Shown piece after piece: positions 1 to 9,600 of a stretch of 64,000 nucleotides of DNA. The notes beneath the pieces were generated by a model that worked only from the letters and a program-made list of their open reading frames with translations, had not been told where the DNA came from and ran no database searches. Location of the stretch: NCBI RefSeq assembly GCF_030272695.1, contig NZ_JARFYN010000006.1:140380-204379 (forward strand), written 5' to 3'. Within the stretch, counting starts at the first letter, position 1. Each line of letters opens with the position of its first letter. Source of the DNA: Martinezella calliandrae (GTDB lineage: Bacteria; Pseudomonadota; Alphaproteobacteria; Rhizobiales; Rhizobiaceae). Both the position numbers and the translations under genes were made by a program.

Positions 1-374
1 TGTTCGGCGGCTTTGCCGGCTCGTTCTTCGCCGCACGGCAAGGCTTCGTTTCACCGGAATCCTTCGTGTTCCTCGAATCGGCAGTCATTCTCGCCATCGT
101 CGTCCTCGGCGGCATGGGTTCGTTGAAGGGCATCGCTTTCGCCGCGATCGCGATGGTCGGCGGCACGGAGTTGCTGCGCGACATGGGTTTTCTCAAGTTG
201 ATCTTTGGTCCGGATTTTACGCCGGAGCTCTACCGCATGCTGATCTTCGGCCTCGCCATGGTCGTAGTCATGATCGTGAAACCGCGCGGTTTCGTCGGAA
301 CTCGTGAGCCGACCGCCTTCCTCAAGGAGAAAAAAGCGGTGTCCGGCAGCTTTACCAAGGAGGGCCACGGCTGA
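1..374 (+). CDS. livM: Branched-chain amino acid ABC transporter permease LivM, C-terminal part
   Basis: The 5' end lies outside the window; the frame is open from base 3. The visible part is the last membrane helices of a LivM-type inner-membrane permease, with the family-typical stretch [20 protein letters not shown] followed by GMGS, and a cytoplasmic tail. LivM pairs with LivH to carry branched-chain amino acids across the inner membrane. The stop codon overlaps the livG start (ATGA), so the genes are translationally coupled. The downstream livG, livF and binding protein gene support the call. Confidence 0.9.
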   Translation, partial: FGGFAGSFFAARQGFVSPESFVFLESAVILAIVVLGGMGSLKGIAFAAIAMVGGTELLRDMGFLKLIFGPDFTPELYRMLIFGLAMVVVMIVKPRGFVGTREPTAFLKEKKAVSGSFTKEGHG

Positions 375-1249
375 TGAACGCTGTGACCGCAAGCACCGAC
401 GACATCCTGCTCAAGGTCGAGCATCTCTCGATGAGATTCGGCGGCCTGATGGCGATCAACGACTTCTCCTTCGAGGCCAGGCGTGGCGACATCACCGCGC
501 TGATCGGTCCGAACGGCGCCGGCAAGACCACGGTCTTCAATTGCATCACCGGCTTTTACAAGCCGACGATGGGGATGATCACGCTTAACCAGAAGAGCGG
601 CAAGCAATTCCTCCTGGAACGGCTGCCGGATTTCCGAATTACGCGCGAAGCCAAGGTGGCGCGCACGTTCCAGAATATCCGTCTGTTCTCGGGCCTGACC
701 GTGCTTGAAAATCTACTGGTGGCCCAGCACAACAAGCTGATGCGCGCATCCGGCTATACCGTCCTCGGTCTGCTCGGCATCGGCAAATACAGCGCTGAGG
801 CCAAGAACGCCATCGAGCTGGCGCGCTTCTGGCTGGAAAAGGCCAATCTCGTCGATCGCGCCGACGATCCCGCCGGCGATCTCCCTTATGGGGCGCAGCG
901 TCGCCTGGAAATTGCGCGTGCCATGTGTACCGGCCCGGAACTCCTATGCCTGGACGAGCCGGCGGCGGGTCTCAACCCGCGCGAGTCGCTGGTGCTCAAC
1001 GAATTCCTGCGCGGCATTCGCAAGGATGCCGACACGTCGATCCTTCTGATCGAACACGACATGTCCGTGGTCATGGAGATTTCCGACCACGTTGTTGTGC
1101 TCGAATATGGACAGAAGATTGCCGATAGCACGCCGGATGAGGTCAAGAACGATCCAAGAGTGATCGCGGCTTATCTGGGCGTCGAAGATGCAGAAGTTGA
1201 AGAGGTGATTGCCGAAGTCGAGCACCTCCAAGAGGGCGAAAATCGATGA
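374..1249 (+). CDS. livG: Branched-chain amino acid ABC transporter ATP-binding protein LivG
   Basis: This 291-residue ABC ATPase has Walker A GPNGAGKT at residues 45-52, a LivG-style signature region YGAQRRLEIARAM (near 176-188) and Walker B LLCLDEPAAGLNP. It energises uptake of leucine, isoleucine and valine, or related amino acids, with LivF. The tail after about residue 265 is Glu-rich and slightly longer than usual. Its start overlaps the livM stop and its stop overlaps the livF start by four bases, as expected in a tight operon. The exact substrate range cannot be read from sequence. Confidence 0.95.
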   Translation: MNAVTASTDDILLKVEHLSMRFGGLMAINDFSFEARRGDITALIGPNGAGKTTVFNCITGFYKPTMGMITLNQKSGKQFLLERLPDFRITREAKVARTFQNIRLFSGLTVLENLLVAQHNKLMRASGYTVLGLLGIGKYSAEAKNAIELARFWLEKANLVDRADDPAGDLPYGAQRRLEIARAMCTGPELLCLDEPAAGLNPRESLVLNEFLRGIRKDADTSILLIEHDMSVVMEISDHVVVLEYGQKIADSTPDEVKNDPRVIAAYLGVEDAEVEEVIAEVEHLQEGENR

Positions 1250-1974
1250 CGGGGCAACCGCTTCTGAAAGTTGAGGGCGTCGAAACCTATTACGGCAATA
1301 TCCGCGCTCTCGCCGGCGTCAATGTCGAAGTCAACAGCGGCGAAATCGTCAGCCTGATCGGCGCCAACGGCGCCGGCAAGTCGACGTTGATGATGACCAT
1401 CTGCGGCAGTCCTCAGGCCCGCAACGGATCGGTGACCTTCGATGGCCGCGATATTACCCACATGCCGACGCATGAGATTGCCCGGCTGCGTATTGCTCAG
1501 TCACCCGAGGGGAGGCGCATCTTCCCGCGGATGACCGTCTATGAAAACCTGCAGATGGGTGCGAGCCTCGATAAACTCAAACATTTCAATGAGGACGTCG
1601 AAAAGATCTTCACCCTGTTCCCACGCTTGAAGGAGCGTCAATCGCAGCGCGGCGGCACGCTGTCGGGCGGCGAACAGCAGATGCTGTCGATCGGCCGTGC
1701 GTTGATGGCGCGTCCCAAACTGCTCCTGCTCGACGAACCTTCGCTCGGCCTTGCGCCGCTGATTGTCAGGGGCATTTTCGAAGCGATCAAGGTTTTGAAC
1801 AAGACCCAGGGGCTCACGGTTTTCCTGGTCGAGCAGAACGCCTTTGCCGCGCTCAAGCTCTCCGACCGCGCCTACGTGATGGTCAACGGCCGGGTGACGA
1901 TGAGCGGCTCCGGTCAGGAACTGCTTGCCAATCCGGAAGTGCGTTCCGCCTATCTCGAAGGCGGCCACCATTGA
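1246..1974 (+). CDS. livF: Branched-chain amino acid ABC transporter ATP-binding protein LivF
   Basis: This is a 242-residue second ATPase of the Liv transporter. Walker A GANGAGKS lies at residues 39-46, the signature is LSGGEQQM, Walker B is LLLLDEPSLGLAP, and the LivF-typical VEQNAFAALKLSDRAYVM follows. It forms the nucleotide-binding heterodimer with LivG on the cytoplasmic face of the LivHM permease. The ATG start overlaps the livG stop. The next gene, a small membrane protein, begins 24 bases downstream. Confidence 0.95.
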   Translation: MTGQPLLKVEGVETYYGNIRALAGVNVEVNSGEIVSLIGANGAGKSTLMMTICGSPQARNGSVTFDGRDITHMPTHEIARLRIAQSPEGRRIFPRMTVYENLQMGASLDKLKHFNEDVEKIFTLFPRLKERQSQRGGTLSGGEQQMLSIGRALMARPKLLLLDEPSLGLAPLIVRGIFEAIKVLNKTQGLTVFLVEQNAFAALKLSDRAYVMVNGRVTMSGSGQELLANPEVRSAYLEGGHH

Positions 1975-1998
1975 GCCCCGTTTTGCGGAGAATTTGAT

Positions 1999-2352
1999 AT
2001 GCAAGGACTTTTCTTCGAAAGCGATAGCGGCGGGCGCCTGGTCATTCGTGTGGTTATCGTTATCTTGGGCTTCTGGACAGCATGGCGCGCGGGCCGCGCG
2101 GTGGCGAGTAACTGGAACTCCTATCCGCTGGCGGTCATCTATACTTTTCTGATCGGCCTCGGGCTGCAATTTCTGCACCATGCGCTGTTTAACGGCCCGG
2201 TGTTCGACCTCTACAACTATATCCTCGACGTGGTTCTACTCTTCATCTTCTCCACGGCCGGATACCGCTATCGCCGCACGGACCAGATGGTGAACAACTA
2301 CTATTGGCTCTACGAAAAGACCTCGGCCTTTTCGTGGAAGAAGAAGAATTGA
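1999..2352 (+). CDS. Small membrane protein of the liv operon (DUF6867-like)
   Basis: This is a 117-residue protein of unknown function. It has three likely membrane helices (about residues 15-32, 43-63 and 72-87) and a basic, Lys-rich C terminus (KKKN). From memory it resembles the DUF6867 family seen beside rhizobial branched-chain amino acid transporters. It follows livF by 24 bases and precedes the binding-protein gene, so it is probably co-transcribed. A role in transporter assembly or regulation is plausible but is only inferred from position. Confidence 0.75.
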   Translation: MQGLFFESDSGGRLVIRVVIVILGFWTAWRAGRAVASNWNSYPLAVIYTFLIGLGLQFLHHALFNGPVFDLYNYILDVVLLFIFSTAGYRYRRTDQMVNNYYWLYEKTSAFSWKKKN

Positions 2353-2538
2353 CAGTGCGTTGAAACTAGGCACAGTCTGCATTCAAAGTCGGGCATGATC
2401 CCATCTGAAAAGTGCTTGAACTACTTCTTGGGATCATCTCTTCTAGACTTCGGAATACAAGCTTACCGGCGCGATCATTGGTGGGTATTGCGCAGGCAAA
2501 TCAAACGGAACCCGCTAAAAAAAACTGGGAGTAACAAT

Positions 2539-3660
2539 ATGAAGAAGTATCTTCTGTCGGCCGTGGCTCTGTCGGCAATGATCGCATTCAGCGGCGTTGC
2601 AAAGGCTGACATCATCATTGGCGTCGCAGGCCCGCTGACGGGTGCAAATGCTGCGTTTGGCGCACAGCTCCAGAAGGGCGCTGAACAGGCCGTTGCCGAC
2701 ATCAACGCTGCCGGCGGCATCAACGGCGAAAAGATCAAGCTCGAACTCGGCGACGACGTTTCCGACGCCAAGCAGGGCGTTTCGGTTGCCAACAAGTTCG
2801 TCGCTGACGGCGTGAAGTTCGTTGTCGGCCACTTCAACTCCGGCGTTTCCATCCCGGCCTCGGAAGTCTATGCTGAAAACGGCATTCTGCAGATCACCCC
2901 GGCTTCGACCAACCCGGTGTTTACTGAACGTGGCCTGTGGAACACCTTCCGTACCTGCGGTCGTGACGACCAGCAGGGTGCAGTTGCCGGCAAGTACATC
3001 GCCGACAACTTCAAGGGTGCCAAGGTTGGCATCGTTCATGACAAGACCCCCTATGGCCAGGGCCTGGCCGACGAAACCAAGAAGAACCTCAACGCCGATG
3101 GCGTGAAGGAAGTTCTCTATGAAGGCATCACCCCCGGCGACAAGGACTACTCGGCGCTTATCGCCAAGATGAAGAACGCCGGCGTCGATTTCGTTTATTA
3201 CGGCGGTCTGCACACCGAAGCCGGCCTGATCATGCGTCAGATGGCCGATCAGGGCGTCAAGGCTCACTTCATGTCCGGTGACGGTATCGTCTCGAACGAG
3301 CTGGCTTCGATCGCGGGCGACGCCGTTGACGGCACGCTGATGACCTTCTCGCCGGATCCGCGCAAGAACCCGGCTTCCAAGGATCTGGTCGCCAAGTTCC
3401 GCGCAGCCGGCTACGAGCCGGAGGGCTACACACTCTATTCGTACGCCGCCATGCAGGTCATCGCCGACGCCGCAAAGGCTGCCGGCTCCAACGACCCGAT
3501 GGCTGTTGCCGACGCGATGAAGGCAAAGGGTCCCTACAAGACCGCCATCGGCGAACTCGGCTTCAACGAAAAGGGCGATATCACTCGTCCGGACTACGTG
3601 ATGTACAAGTGGTCCAAGGGTTCCGACGGCAAGTACAACTACGCCGAAATCGAAAAGTAA
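2539..3660 (+). CDS. livJ: Branched-chain amino acid ABC transporter substrate-binding protein
   Basis: This is a 373-residue periplasmic binding protein of the Leu/Ile/Val type. The ATG at 2539 gives a clean signal peptide ([18 protein letters not shown], then a cut near VAKA|D); the frame extends upstream to 2395 but that stretch does not look coded. The mature protein starts [20 protein letters not shown], the standard LivJ/LivK ligand-lobe opening. It delivers amino acids to LivHMGF. A 186-base gap separates it from the small membrane gene, so it may also have its own promoter, which would fit the high expression usual for binding proteins. A strong terminator follows. The paralogue name (livJ or livK) is uncertain. 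Confidence 0.93.
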   Translation: MKKYLLSAVALSAMIAFSGVAKADIIIGVAGPLTGANAAFGAQLQKGAEQAVADINAAGGINGEKIKLELGDDVSDAKQGVSVANKFVADGVKFVVGHFNSGVSIPASEVYAENGILQITPASTNPVFTERGLWNTFRTCGRDDQQGAVAGKYIADNFKGAKVGIVHDKTPYGQGLADETKKNLNADGVKEVLYEGITPGDKDYSALIAKMKNAGVDFVYYGGLHTEAGLIMRQMADQGVKAHFMSGDGIVSNELASIAGDAVDGTLMTFSPDPRKNPASKDLVAKFRAAGYEPEGYTLYSYAAMQVIADAAKAAGSNDPMAVADAMKAKGPYKTAIGELGFNEKGDITRPDYVMYKWSKGSDGKYNYAEIEK

Positions 3661-3698
3661 TATGCGACGCCGGTTTTCCGGCAGTGCATTCGATCTGC

Positions 3699-3726
3699 GA
3701 AGCCCGGTCAATGACCGGGCTTCTTT
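3699..3726 (+). terminator. Rho-independent terminator after the liv operon
   Basis: GAAGCCCGGTCA at 3699-3710 and TGACCGGGCTTC at 3712-3723 are perfect complements, practically a 9-10 bp stem with a small loop, followed by TTTCT. It sits 39 bases after the binding-protein stop and closes the operon. Confidence 0.85.
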
Positions 3727-3809
3727 CTGCTAGGCCGTGACGAACTGCATTTCCTTCGCGGCGTTCGTGCTTTAAGTCTAAGCCCATCTTGGCAGGAGGA
3801 CGATACAGC

Positions 3810-4781
3810 ATGAGCAGACCCCGTATTCTCGTCACCCGGCGCTGGCCGGCCGCGGTGGAAGCCGTGCTTTCCGAGCGCTTCGACGCGACGTTCAATTCGG
3901 ATGATATCGCGCTCGATACCGGGCAGTTGCGTCAGGCCTTGCTAGCCCATGATGCGGTGCTGCCGACCGTTTCCGACAAGCTGCCGGCCGCGCTTTTCGA
4001 GGGCGATGCCATCAGGACAAGAATCCTCGGCAATTTCGGCGTTGGCTTCAATCACATTGACGTCGCTTCCGCCAAGGCAAAGGACATCGTCGTCACGAAT
4101 ACGCCGGGCGTGTTGACCGACTGCACCGCTGACATCGCCATGTTGCTGCTGCTGTCCGTAGCGCGCCGCGGCGGGGAAGGGGAACGGGAATTGCGTGCCG
4201 GCCTATGGAGCGGTTGGCGGCCGACGCATTTGATCGGTGTCAAGGTTACGGGCAAAACCGTCGGCATCGTCGGTTTCGGTCGCATCGGCAGGGCCTTTGC
4301 ACAGCGCTGTCATTTCGGGTTCGGCATGGATGTCGTCTTTCACAATCGCTCTGCCATCGATCCGATGGAGGCGGCTCGCTACGGCGCGGTGCAATTGCCG
4401 ACGATCGAGGATGTGCTCGCGGTCTCCGATTTCGTCTCTCTGCATTGCCCCGGCGGCGCGGAGAACCGTCATTTGATGAATGCCGCTCGCTTCGCCACCA
4501 TGAAACCTGGCGCCTTTTTGGTCAACACCGCCCGCGGCGATATCGTCGATGAGGCGGCACTGATTTCTGCGCTGGAGCAAGGCACCATCCGCGGCGCCGG
4601 TCTCGATGTCTACGAAGCGGAGCCGAGCGTACCGGAGAAGCTGAAGACAATGGAGAATGTCGTGCTGTTGCCGCATCTCGGCAGTGCAACCGAAGAGACG
4701 CGCACGGCAATGGGGATGAAGGTGGTAGACAATATCACTGCATTTTTCGATGGGCGCGAGCCGCCGGATCGGGTGGTTTAG
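3810..4781 (+). CDS. D-2-hydroxyacid dehydrogenase (glyoxylate/hydroxypyruvate reductase type)
   Basis: This is a 323-residue NAD(P)-dependent enzyme of the D-isomer 2-hydroxyacid dehydrogenase family. The nucleotide-binding motif GIVGFGRIGRAFAQR is near residues 153-167. The catalytic Arg is in NTARGDIVDE, the Glu in LDVYEAEP and the His in LPHLGSAT. It probably reduces glyoxylate or hydroxypyruvate, or oxidises D-glycerate, in the cytoplasm. The ATG at 3810 is preceded by AGGAGG, so the longer frame from 3789 is rejected. It stands alone between two operons with no substrate-specific neighbour. Confidence 0.88.
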   Translation: MSRPRILVTRRWPAAVEAVLSERFDATFNSDDIALDTGQLRQALLAHDAVLPTVSDKLPAALFEGDAIRTRILGNFGVGFNHIDVASAKAKDIVVTNTPGVLTDCTADIAMLLLLSVARRGGEGERELRAGLWSGWRPTHLIGVKVTGKTVGIVGFGRIGRAFAQRCHFGFGMDVVFHNRSAIDPMEAARYGAVQLPTIEDVLAVSDFVSLHCPGGAENRHLMNAARFATMKPGAFLVNTARGDIVDEAALISALEQGTIRGAGLDVYEAEPSVPEKLKTMENVVLLPHLGSATEETRTAMGMKVVDNITAFFDGREPPDRVV

Positions 4782-5024
4782 TTTCCTTCGTCGAGCAATG
4801 CGGGAGAGCGTGGCCGAGAGTTGTTGGAGGTGCTGGACACGCGTCAGCATTTGATTGTCTGGAGCCATTGCCGCTCTTTTCATCATTTGACGAAAAATGT
4901 GGCGGGTACCAGCGACAACGGCCTTAGTTCCTGACGAAGGCATAAGGCACAGGAATTGCTTGTCTTTATTCCGTGACGGGCTTCAATGACCTGTGCGACA
5001 TGAAGTGACGAGCGGAGAGACGGG

Positions 5025-5846
5025 ATGGCGCTAGTGGCGGCGAGCACGAGACCGCAGAGGGCCCGCGGGCGCGGCCATCTGGCGGCCAAAGCGGTTGACG
5101 GGCGCACGCGCCTAGCCGAGCTTTTCCAGGAAGGTGCGGCCAAGATCCGCCTACCCGATACGTTCGACAATTCCATGGAAGCCGTCATCATCAACACCGC
5201 CGGCGGGCTGACCGGTGGCGACCGGATGGATTGGAGCATCGTAGCCGGGCCGGATACGCGCATCGACGCGACCACCCAGGCCTGTGAGAAGATCTACAAG
5301 GCGTCCGCCGGTACCGCCGAAGTCCAAACTTCGATCAAGGTCGATACCGGCGCGCGGGTCGATTGGTTGCCACAGGAGACCATTCTGTTTGATCGCGCCT
5401 CGCTGTCGCGCAGGCTTGATGTCGATCTTGAAGAGACCGCCGAATTTCTAGCCGTCGAGGCGGCCCTGTTGGGCCGCATGGCCATGGGCGAGGCGATGGC
5501 GCAGGGGCTGTTTCGTGACCGCTGGCGGATCCGCCGCGCTGGGCGGTTGATCCACGCAGAAGAATTGAGGCTCGACGGCGATGTCAAAGCATTGACGGCT
5601 GAGCATGCTGTCTTGAGCGGCCAGGTTGCTTTTGCGACTCTGCTCTATACCGGGCCGCTGGCGGAGACCTATCTCAGCAGGGTACGGCCCCTCATTGGGG
5701 AGCACAGGGGCGGCGTCAGCCAATGGCGCGGCAAGCTGGTGGCACGGCTGGCGGCACCCGACGGCTTCGCACTCAGAAAAATTCTGATCCCGGTCATTTC
5801 CGCCTTGCGCAACGGTATGCCTGTGCCGAAAGTCTGGAATCTATAG
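5025..5846 (+). CDS. ureD: Urease accessory protein UreD
   Basis: This is a 273-residue accessory protein (called UreH in some species). It binds apo-urease and, with UreF and UreG, delivers nickel and CO2 for active-site carbamylation. The family hallmark [12 protein letters not shown] near residues 57-68 is clear, as are [10 protein letters not shown] and [11 protein letters not shown]. The ATG at 5025 has a purine-rich GGAGAGACGGG just upstream. It is the first gene of the urease cluster and ends 31 bases before ureA. Confidence 0.95.
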   Translation: MALVAASTRPQRARGRGHLAAKAVDGRTRLAELFQEGAAKIRLPDTFDNSMEAVIINTAGGLTGGDRMDWSIVAGPDTRIDATTQACEKIYKASAGTAEVQTSIKVDTGARVDWLPQETILFDRASLSRRLDVDLEETAEFLAVEAALLGRMAMGEAMAQGLFRDRWRIRRAGRLIHAEELRLDGDVKALTAEHAVLSGQVAFATLLYTGPLAETYLSRVRPLIGEHRGGVSQWRGKLVARLAAPDGFALRKILIPVISALRNGMPVPKVWNL

Positions 5847-5877
5847 TCCGAGCAATTAGCAATTACATAGGTAAGCG

Positions 5878-6180
5878 ATGAACCTCACTCCGAGAGAAAA
5901 AGACAAGCTGTTGATTTCCATGGCGGCAATGGTTGCGCGGCGGCGACTGGAGCGCGGCGTCAAGCTCAACCATCCGGAAGCCATCGCGCTGATCACCGAT
6001 TTCGTCGTCGAAGGTGCTCGCGACGGCCGCCCGGTTGCCGATCTGATGGAAGCCGGCGCCCATGTCATCACCCGCGACCAGGTGATGGAGGGGATTGCCG
6101 AAATGATCCACGACGTGCAGGTCGAAGCAACGTTTCCGGATGGAACGAAGCTCGTCACCGTGCACGAGCCGATCCGCTGA
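5878..6180 (+). CDS. ureA: Urease gamma subunit UreA
   Basis: This is a 100-residue gamma subunit, the usual length for separate bacterial UreA. It opens [20 protein letters not shown] and carries the conserved [13 protein letters not shown] and VTVHEPI C terminus. It is a structural subunit of the (UreABC)3 nickel urease, which hydrolyses urea to ammonia and carbamate. It lies between ureD and ureB, 21 bases before ureB. Confidence 0.97.
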   Translation: MNLTPREKDKLLISMAAMVARRRLERGVKLNHPEAIALITDFVVEGARDGRPVADLMEAGAHVITRDQVMEGIAEMIHDVQVEATFPDGTKLVTVHEPIR

Positions 6181-6201
6181 ACGACGGTAGAGGAAAAGAC
6201 C

Positions 6202-6507
6202 ATGATCCCAGGCGAAATTCTTCCGGCGAGCGGCGACATCGAACTGAACGCCGGCGCGCCGACGGTAACGCTGGATGTCTCCAATACCGGCGACCGGCCG
6301 GTGCAGGTCGGCAGCCACTATCATTTTGCCGAGACTAACGCCGGTCTCGCTTTCGATCGCGACAAGGCGAAGGGCATGCGCCTCGATATCCCTGCAGGGA
6401 CCGCAGTGCGTTTCGAGCCGGGCCAGACGCGCCAGGTGACGCTGATCCCGCTCTCGGGTAAGCGCGAAGTCTACGGCTTCCGCCAGCAGATCATGGGCAA
6501 ACTCTGA
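6202..6507 (+). CDS. ureB: Urease beta subunit UreB
   Basis: This is a 101-residue beta subunit. It begins [18 protein letters not shown] and has the conserved [19 protein letters not shown] and the basic Arg/Lys-rich C terminus ending QQIMGKL. With UreA and UreC it makes the urease trimer. In most bacteria ureC follows directly; here two non-urease genes (6528-7606) stand between them. Confidence 0.97.
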   Translation: MIPGEILPASGDIELNAGAPTVTLDVSNTGDRPVQVGSHYHFAETNAGLAFDRDKAKGMRLDIPAGTAVRFEPGQTRQVTLIPLSGKREVYGFRQQIMGKL

Positions 6508-6527
6508 GGCCTACAGGGAGAGACGGC

Positions 6528-6965
6528 ATGTTGTTGAAAGTGCTTGCCTCCAGCGCGTTTGTCGCGACGGTTTTGATGTGCGGTTCGGCCAATGCGCAAA
6601 ATGATTCCGACCAGCCGAAGGTCGATTGCAATAATGCGCAGACGCAGATGGATATGAACATCTGCGCGCAGCGCGACTACGACGAGGCCGATAAGGCTTT
6701 GAACGAGCAATATAAAAGGACGCGCGCGGCAATGGTTGCCACCGATGCCGATCTCGACGTCGACCAGAAAGGCGCCGAAGAGGCGTTGATCAAGGCAGAG
6801 CGCGCCTGGGTCGATTATCGCGATGGCCAATGCGAGGCGGAGGGGTTCGAGGCGCGGGGCGGGTCGATGGAGCCGATGCTGGTTTCCGGATGTAAGGCGA
6901 CATTGACCAAGCAAAGAACCGAAGAGTTGAAGACGCTGGCCGATGGGCCTGAGGGGGCGCAGTGA
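6528..6965 (+). CDS. LprI-like (DUF1311) secreted protein inside the urease cluster
   Basis: This is a 145-residue protein with an N-terminal signal peptide (LLKVLASSAFVATVLMCG, cut near ANA|Q). It is followed by a Cys-containing domain resembling the LprI N-terminal family: CNNAQTQMDMNICAQRDY, then ADKALNEQYK and ERAWVDYRDGQCEAEG. Some family members inhibit lysozyme in the envelope; whether this one does is unknown. It starts 21 bases after ureB and its stop overlaps the GTG start of the next gene (GTGA), so it belongs to the urease transcript. Its role in urease, if any, is unclear. Confidence 0.75.
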   Translation: MLLKVLASSAFVATVLMCGSANAQNDSDQPKVDCNNAQTQMDMNICAQRDYDEADKALNEQYKRTRAAMVATDADLDVDQKGAEEALIKAERAWVDYRDGQCEAEGFEARGGSMEPMLVSGCKATLTKQRTEELKTLADGPEGAQ

Positions 6966-7606
6966 GTGCACAACGCAGGATCATGATCGTCGGCAACGGT
7001 GATATCGCGCAAGAGGCGGCGAAGGAGATCGACGACGCCGATCTGGTCGTGCGCTTCAACGATTGCCGCTCCATCCAGACCGGCGGCAGCCGCACTGATA
7101 TTGTCGCGGTCTGCAATACCGGCCGGCCAGCGCGCGCTATGCTCGGTTCTGCCGAATGGCGCAGCAGCCGGCCGATCGCGGCCGCGTCGGAAATCTGGAG
7201 CGTACGCGACCCTCGCAAGTTCGCAGCGCTACGCGCTTCGCTGTCGCAATCGCATCCGGAACTTAACGATTTCTGCGACGATTACACCGATCAATTCATC
7301 GCATTCTGCCAGGCCACCGGTAAGCGCCATGTCGTCGTCGATCAGTCTGTTCACGAGAGTGTCGACGAGGCTCTCAAACCGCATGAACCCGGCCCTTATG
7401 TCGTGCCGAGCAGCGGCATGATCGTGATCGCCGACCTGCTTTTGCGTTTCCCCGACGACGACATCGCCATCACCGGCTTCAGCCACACCGGCTGGGACGG
7501 TCATCCGTTTGCTGCGGAGAAGCGCCTGGTTGATCTTTATGTTTGCCTCGGTCGCCTGAGCCGCATCGCCGGCAAGACTCCCATCGTTTCCTCCCAAGGA
7601 GCTTGA
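6962..7606 (+). CDS. Sialyltransferase (GT29)-like protein, urease-operon accessory ORF
   Basis: This 214-residue cytoplasmic protein lies between ureB and ureC. What I see: an N-terminal nucleotide-binding-like VGNGD (10-14), then DDADLVVRFNDC (24-35), then VPSSGMIVIADLL (148-160), AITGF (169-173) and HPFAAE (181-186). In order these resemble the L motif (VGNSG...D.V.R.N), S motif (PS.G) and VS motif (H-x4-E) of GT29 sialyltransferases. Rhizobial homologues are usually labelled only as urease operon accessory protein. The GTG start overlaps the previous stop, and ureC follows after 3 bases. A transferase function is inferred, not shown; it may be a catalytically altered relative. Confidence 0.65.
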   Translation: MSAQRRIMIVGNGDIAQEAAKEIDDADLVVRFNDCRSIQTGGSRTDIVAVCNTGRPARAMLGSAEWRSSRPIAAASEIWSVRDPRKFAALRASLSQSHPELNDFCDDYTDQFIAFCQATGKRHVVVDQSVHESVDEALKPHEPGPYVVPSSGMIVIADLLLRFPDDDIAITGFSHTGWDGHPFAAEKRLVDLYVCLGRLSRIAGKTPIVSSQGA

Positions 7607-7609
7607 TTT

Positions 7610-9322
7610 ATGCCCTACAAGATCTCGCGCGCCGCCTACGCCAACATGTTCGGGCCGACGACCGGCGACAAAGTGCGGCTTGCCGATACCGAGCTTTTCA
7701 TCGAAGTGGAGAAGGATCTCACCACCTATGGCGAAGAGGTGAAGTTTGGCGGTGGCAAGGTCATTCGTGACGGAATGGGACAGAGCCAGGTGACGCGAGC
7801 CAACGGCGCCGTCGATACAGTCATCACCAACGCGCTGATCGTCGATACATGGGGGATCGTCAAAGCCGATATCGGCCTCAAGGGTGGTCGTATCGTCGCC
7901 ATCGGTAAAGCAGGTAATCCGGATACGCAGCCGGGCGTCAACATCATCGTCGGACCGGGCACGGAGGCGATCGCGGGTGAGGGCAAGATCGTGACCGCCG
8001 GCGGCATGGATAGCCATATCCACTTCATCTGCCCTCAGCAGATCGAAGAGGCGTTGATGAGTGGCCTGACGACCATGCTCGGCGGCGGTACCGGCCCGGC
8101 GCACGGGACCCTTGCCACCACCTGCACACCTGGCCCATGGCACATCGCCCGGATGATCGAGGCTGCCGACGCCTTTCCGATGAACCTCGCCTTTGCAGGC
8201 AAGGGCAATGCCTCGCTGCCCGGCGCGCTCGAGGAGATGGTGCTTGCCGGTGCCACCTCGTTGAAGCTGCACGAGGATTGGGGGACGACGCCCGGCGCAA
8301 TCGACTGCTGCCTGACAGTCGCCGACGAATATGACGTGCAGGTTATGATCCACACGGATACGTTGAATGAAAGCGGTTTTGTCGAGGATACGATCAGCGC
8401 CATCAAGGGCCGTACCATCCATGCTTTTCATACCGAAGGGGCCGGCGGCGGCCATGCGCCAGATATCATTAAGATCTGCGGCCAGTCAAACGTCATTCCG
8501 TCCTCGACCAACCCGACACGTCCCTATACGGTTAACACGATCGCCGAGCACCTAGACATGCTGATGGTCTGCCATCACCTGTCGTCATCGATCCCGGAAG
8601 ACATCGCCTTCGCCGAAAGCCGCATCCGCAAGGAAACGATTGCGGCGGAAGATATTCTCCACGATATCGGCGCCTTCTCGATCATTTCGTCCGACAGCCA
8701 GGCCATGGGTCGTGTCGGCGAAGTGGCGATCCGCACCTGGCAGACCGCCGACAAGATGAAGCGCCAGCGTGGCCGTCTTTCTCAGGAAACCGGCGATAAC
8801 GACAACTTTCGCGTCAAGCGCTACATCGCTAAATACACGATCAATCCGGCGATCGCTCATGGCCTCAGCCATGAGATCGGCTCGATCGAAGTCGGCAAGC
8901 GTGCCGATCTGGTAATCTGGAATCCGGCGTTCTTCGGCGTTAAGCCGGACATGGTTTTGCTTGGCGGCTCGATCGCCGCCGCCCCGATGGGGGACCCGAA
9001 TGCCTCGATTCCAACGCCTCAGCCGGTGCACTACCGCCCGATGTTTGCATCTTTTGGCAAGAGCCTGACGAACTCTTCGGTCACCTTCGTGTCGCAGGCA
9101 TCGCTCGATGCAGGTCTTGCCGGCAGGCTCGGTGTGGCCAAGAGCCTGGTTGCGGTCAGGAATACCCGGAGCGGAATCTCCAAGGCGTCGATGGTCCATA
9201 ACAGCCTAACACCACATATCGAAGTCGATCCAGAAACCTACGAGGTGCGTGCCGATGGCGAGCTTCTGACTTGTGAGCCGGCGACGGTGTTGCCGATGGC
9301 GCAGCGTTATTTCCTGTTTTAA
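7610..9322 (+). CDS. ureC: Urease alpha (catalytic) subunit UreC
   Basis: This is a 570-residue catalytic subunit of nickel urease. Metal ligands and catalytic residues are present: HIH at 136-138, the Lys carbamylated to bridge both Ni ions (K219 in SLKLHEDWG), H248, H274, the flap CHH at 321-323 (Cys plus general-acid His) and D362 in SSDSQAMG. The C terminus [10 protein letters not shown] is typical. It starts 3 bases after the GT29-like gene. A terminator follows at 9362, and ureE-G resume 1.2 kb downstream beyond a diguanylate cyclase gene. Confidence 0.97.
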   Translation: MPYKISRAAYANMFGPTTGDKVRLADTELFIEVEKDLTTYGEEVKFGGGKVIRDGMGQSQVTRANGAVDTVITNALIVDTWGIVKADIGLKGGRIVAIGKAGNPDTQPGVNIIVGPGTEAIAGEGKIVTAGGMDSHIHFICPQQIEEALMSGLTTMLGGGTGPAHGTLATTCTPGPWHIARMIEAADAFPMNLAFAGKGNASLPGALEEMVLAGATSLKLHEDWGTTPGAIDCCLTVADEYDVQVMIHTDTLNESGFVEDTISAIKGRTIHAFHTEGAGGGHAPDIIKICGQSNVIPSSTNPTRPYTVNTIAEHLDMLMVCHHLSSSIPEDIAFAESRIRKETIAAEDILHDIGAFSIISSDSQAMGRVGEVAIRTWQTADKMKRQRGRLSQETGDNDNFRVKRYIAKYTINPAIAHGLSHEIGSIEVGKRADLVIWNPAFFGVKPDMVLLGGSIAAAPMGDPNASIPTPQPVHYRPMFASFGKSLTNSSVTFVSQASLDAGLAGRLGVAKSLVAVRNTRSGISKASMVHNSLTPHIEVDPETYEVRADGELLTCEPATVLPMAQRYFLF

Positions 9323-9361
9323 CAGGACCTGCGACATTTCAACGCCTGTGGATCACGGGAG

Positions 9362-9383
9362 CCCCTGGACTGCAGGGGTTTTT
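9362..9383 (+). terminator. Rho-independent terminator after ureC
   Basis: CCCCTG (9362-9367), loop GACTG and CAGGGG (9373-9378) are followed by TTTTT (9379-9383). It lies 40 bases past the ureC stop and would separate ureDAB-C from ureEFG transcription. Confidence 0.75.
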
Positions 9384-9600
9384 CGTTAGGTGGCCGAACT
9401 AATGGAGCATAATCAGAGGCTTGCACCGGCGGTTGTACCTGCCGCAACCCCACCTCCGGTCATGGGCGATTTTGGTGCCAATTTCTATTGGTTCATAACT
9501 TGGGAAAAGCTTCGCATTTTAATTATTGCATTAAAGAGCTGGAAGAGCCTTCGCTCCTATTTCATCTCATCGAATTGGTGGGCTGAGGAAGGTGATTCGC

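Noticed and set aside
2515..3711. 398-codon minus-strand frame
   Set aside because: It is antisense to the Liv binding protein, with no domain of its own.
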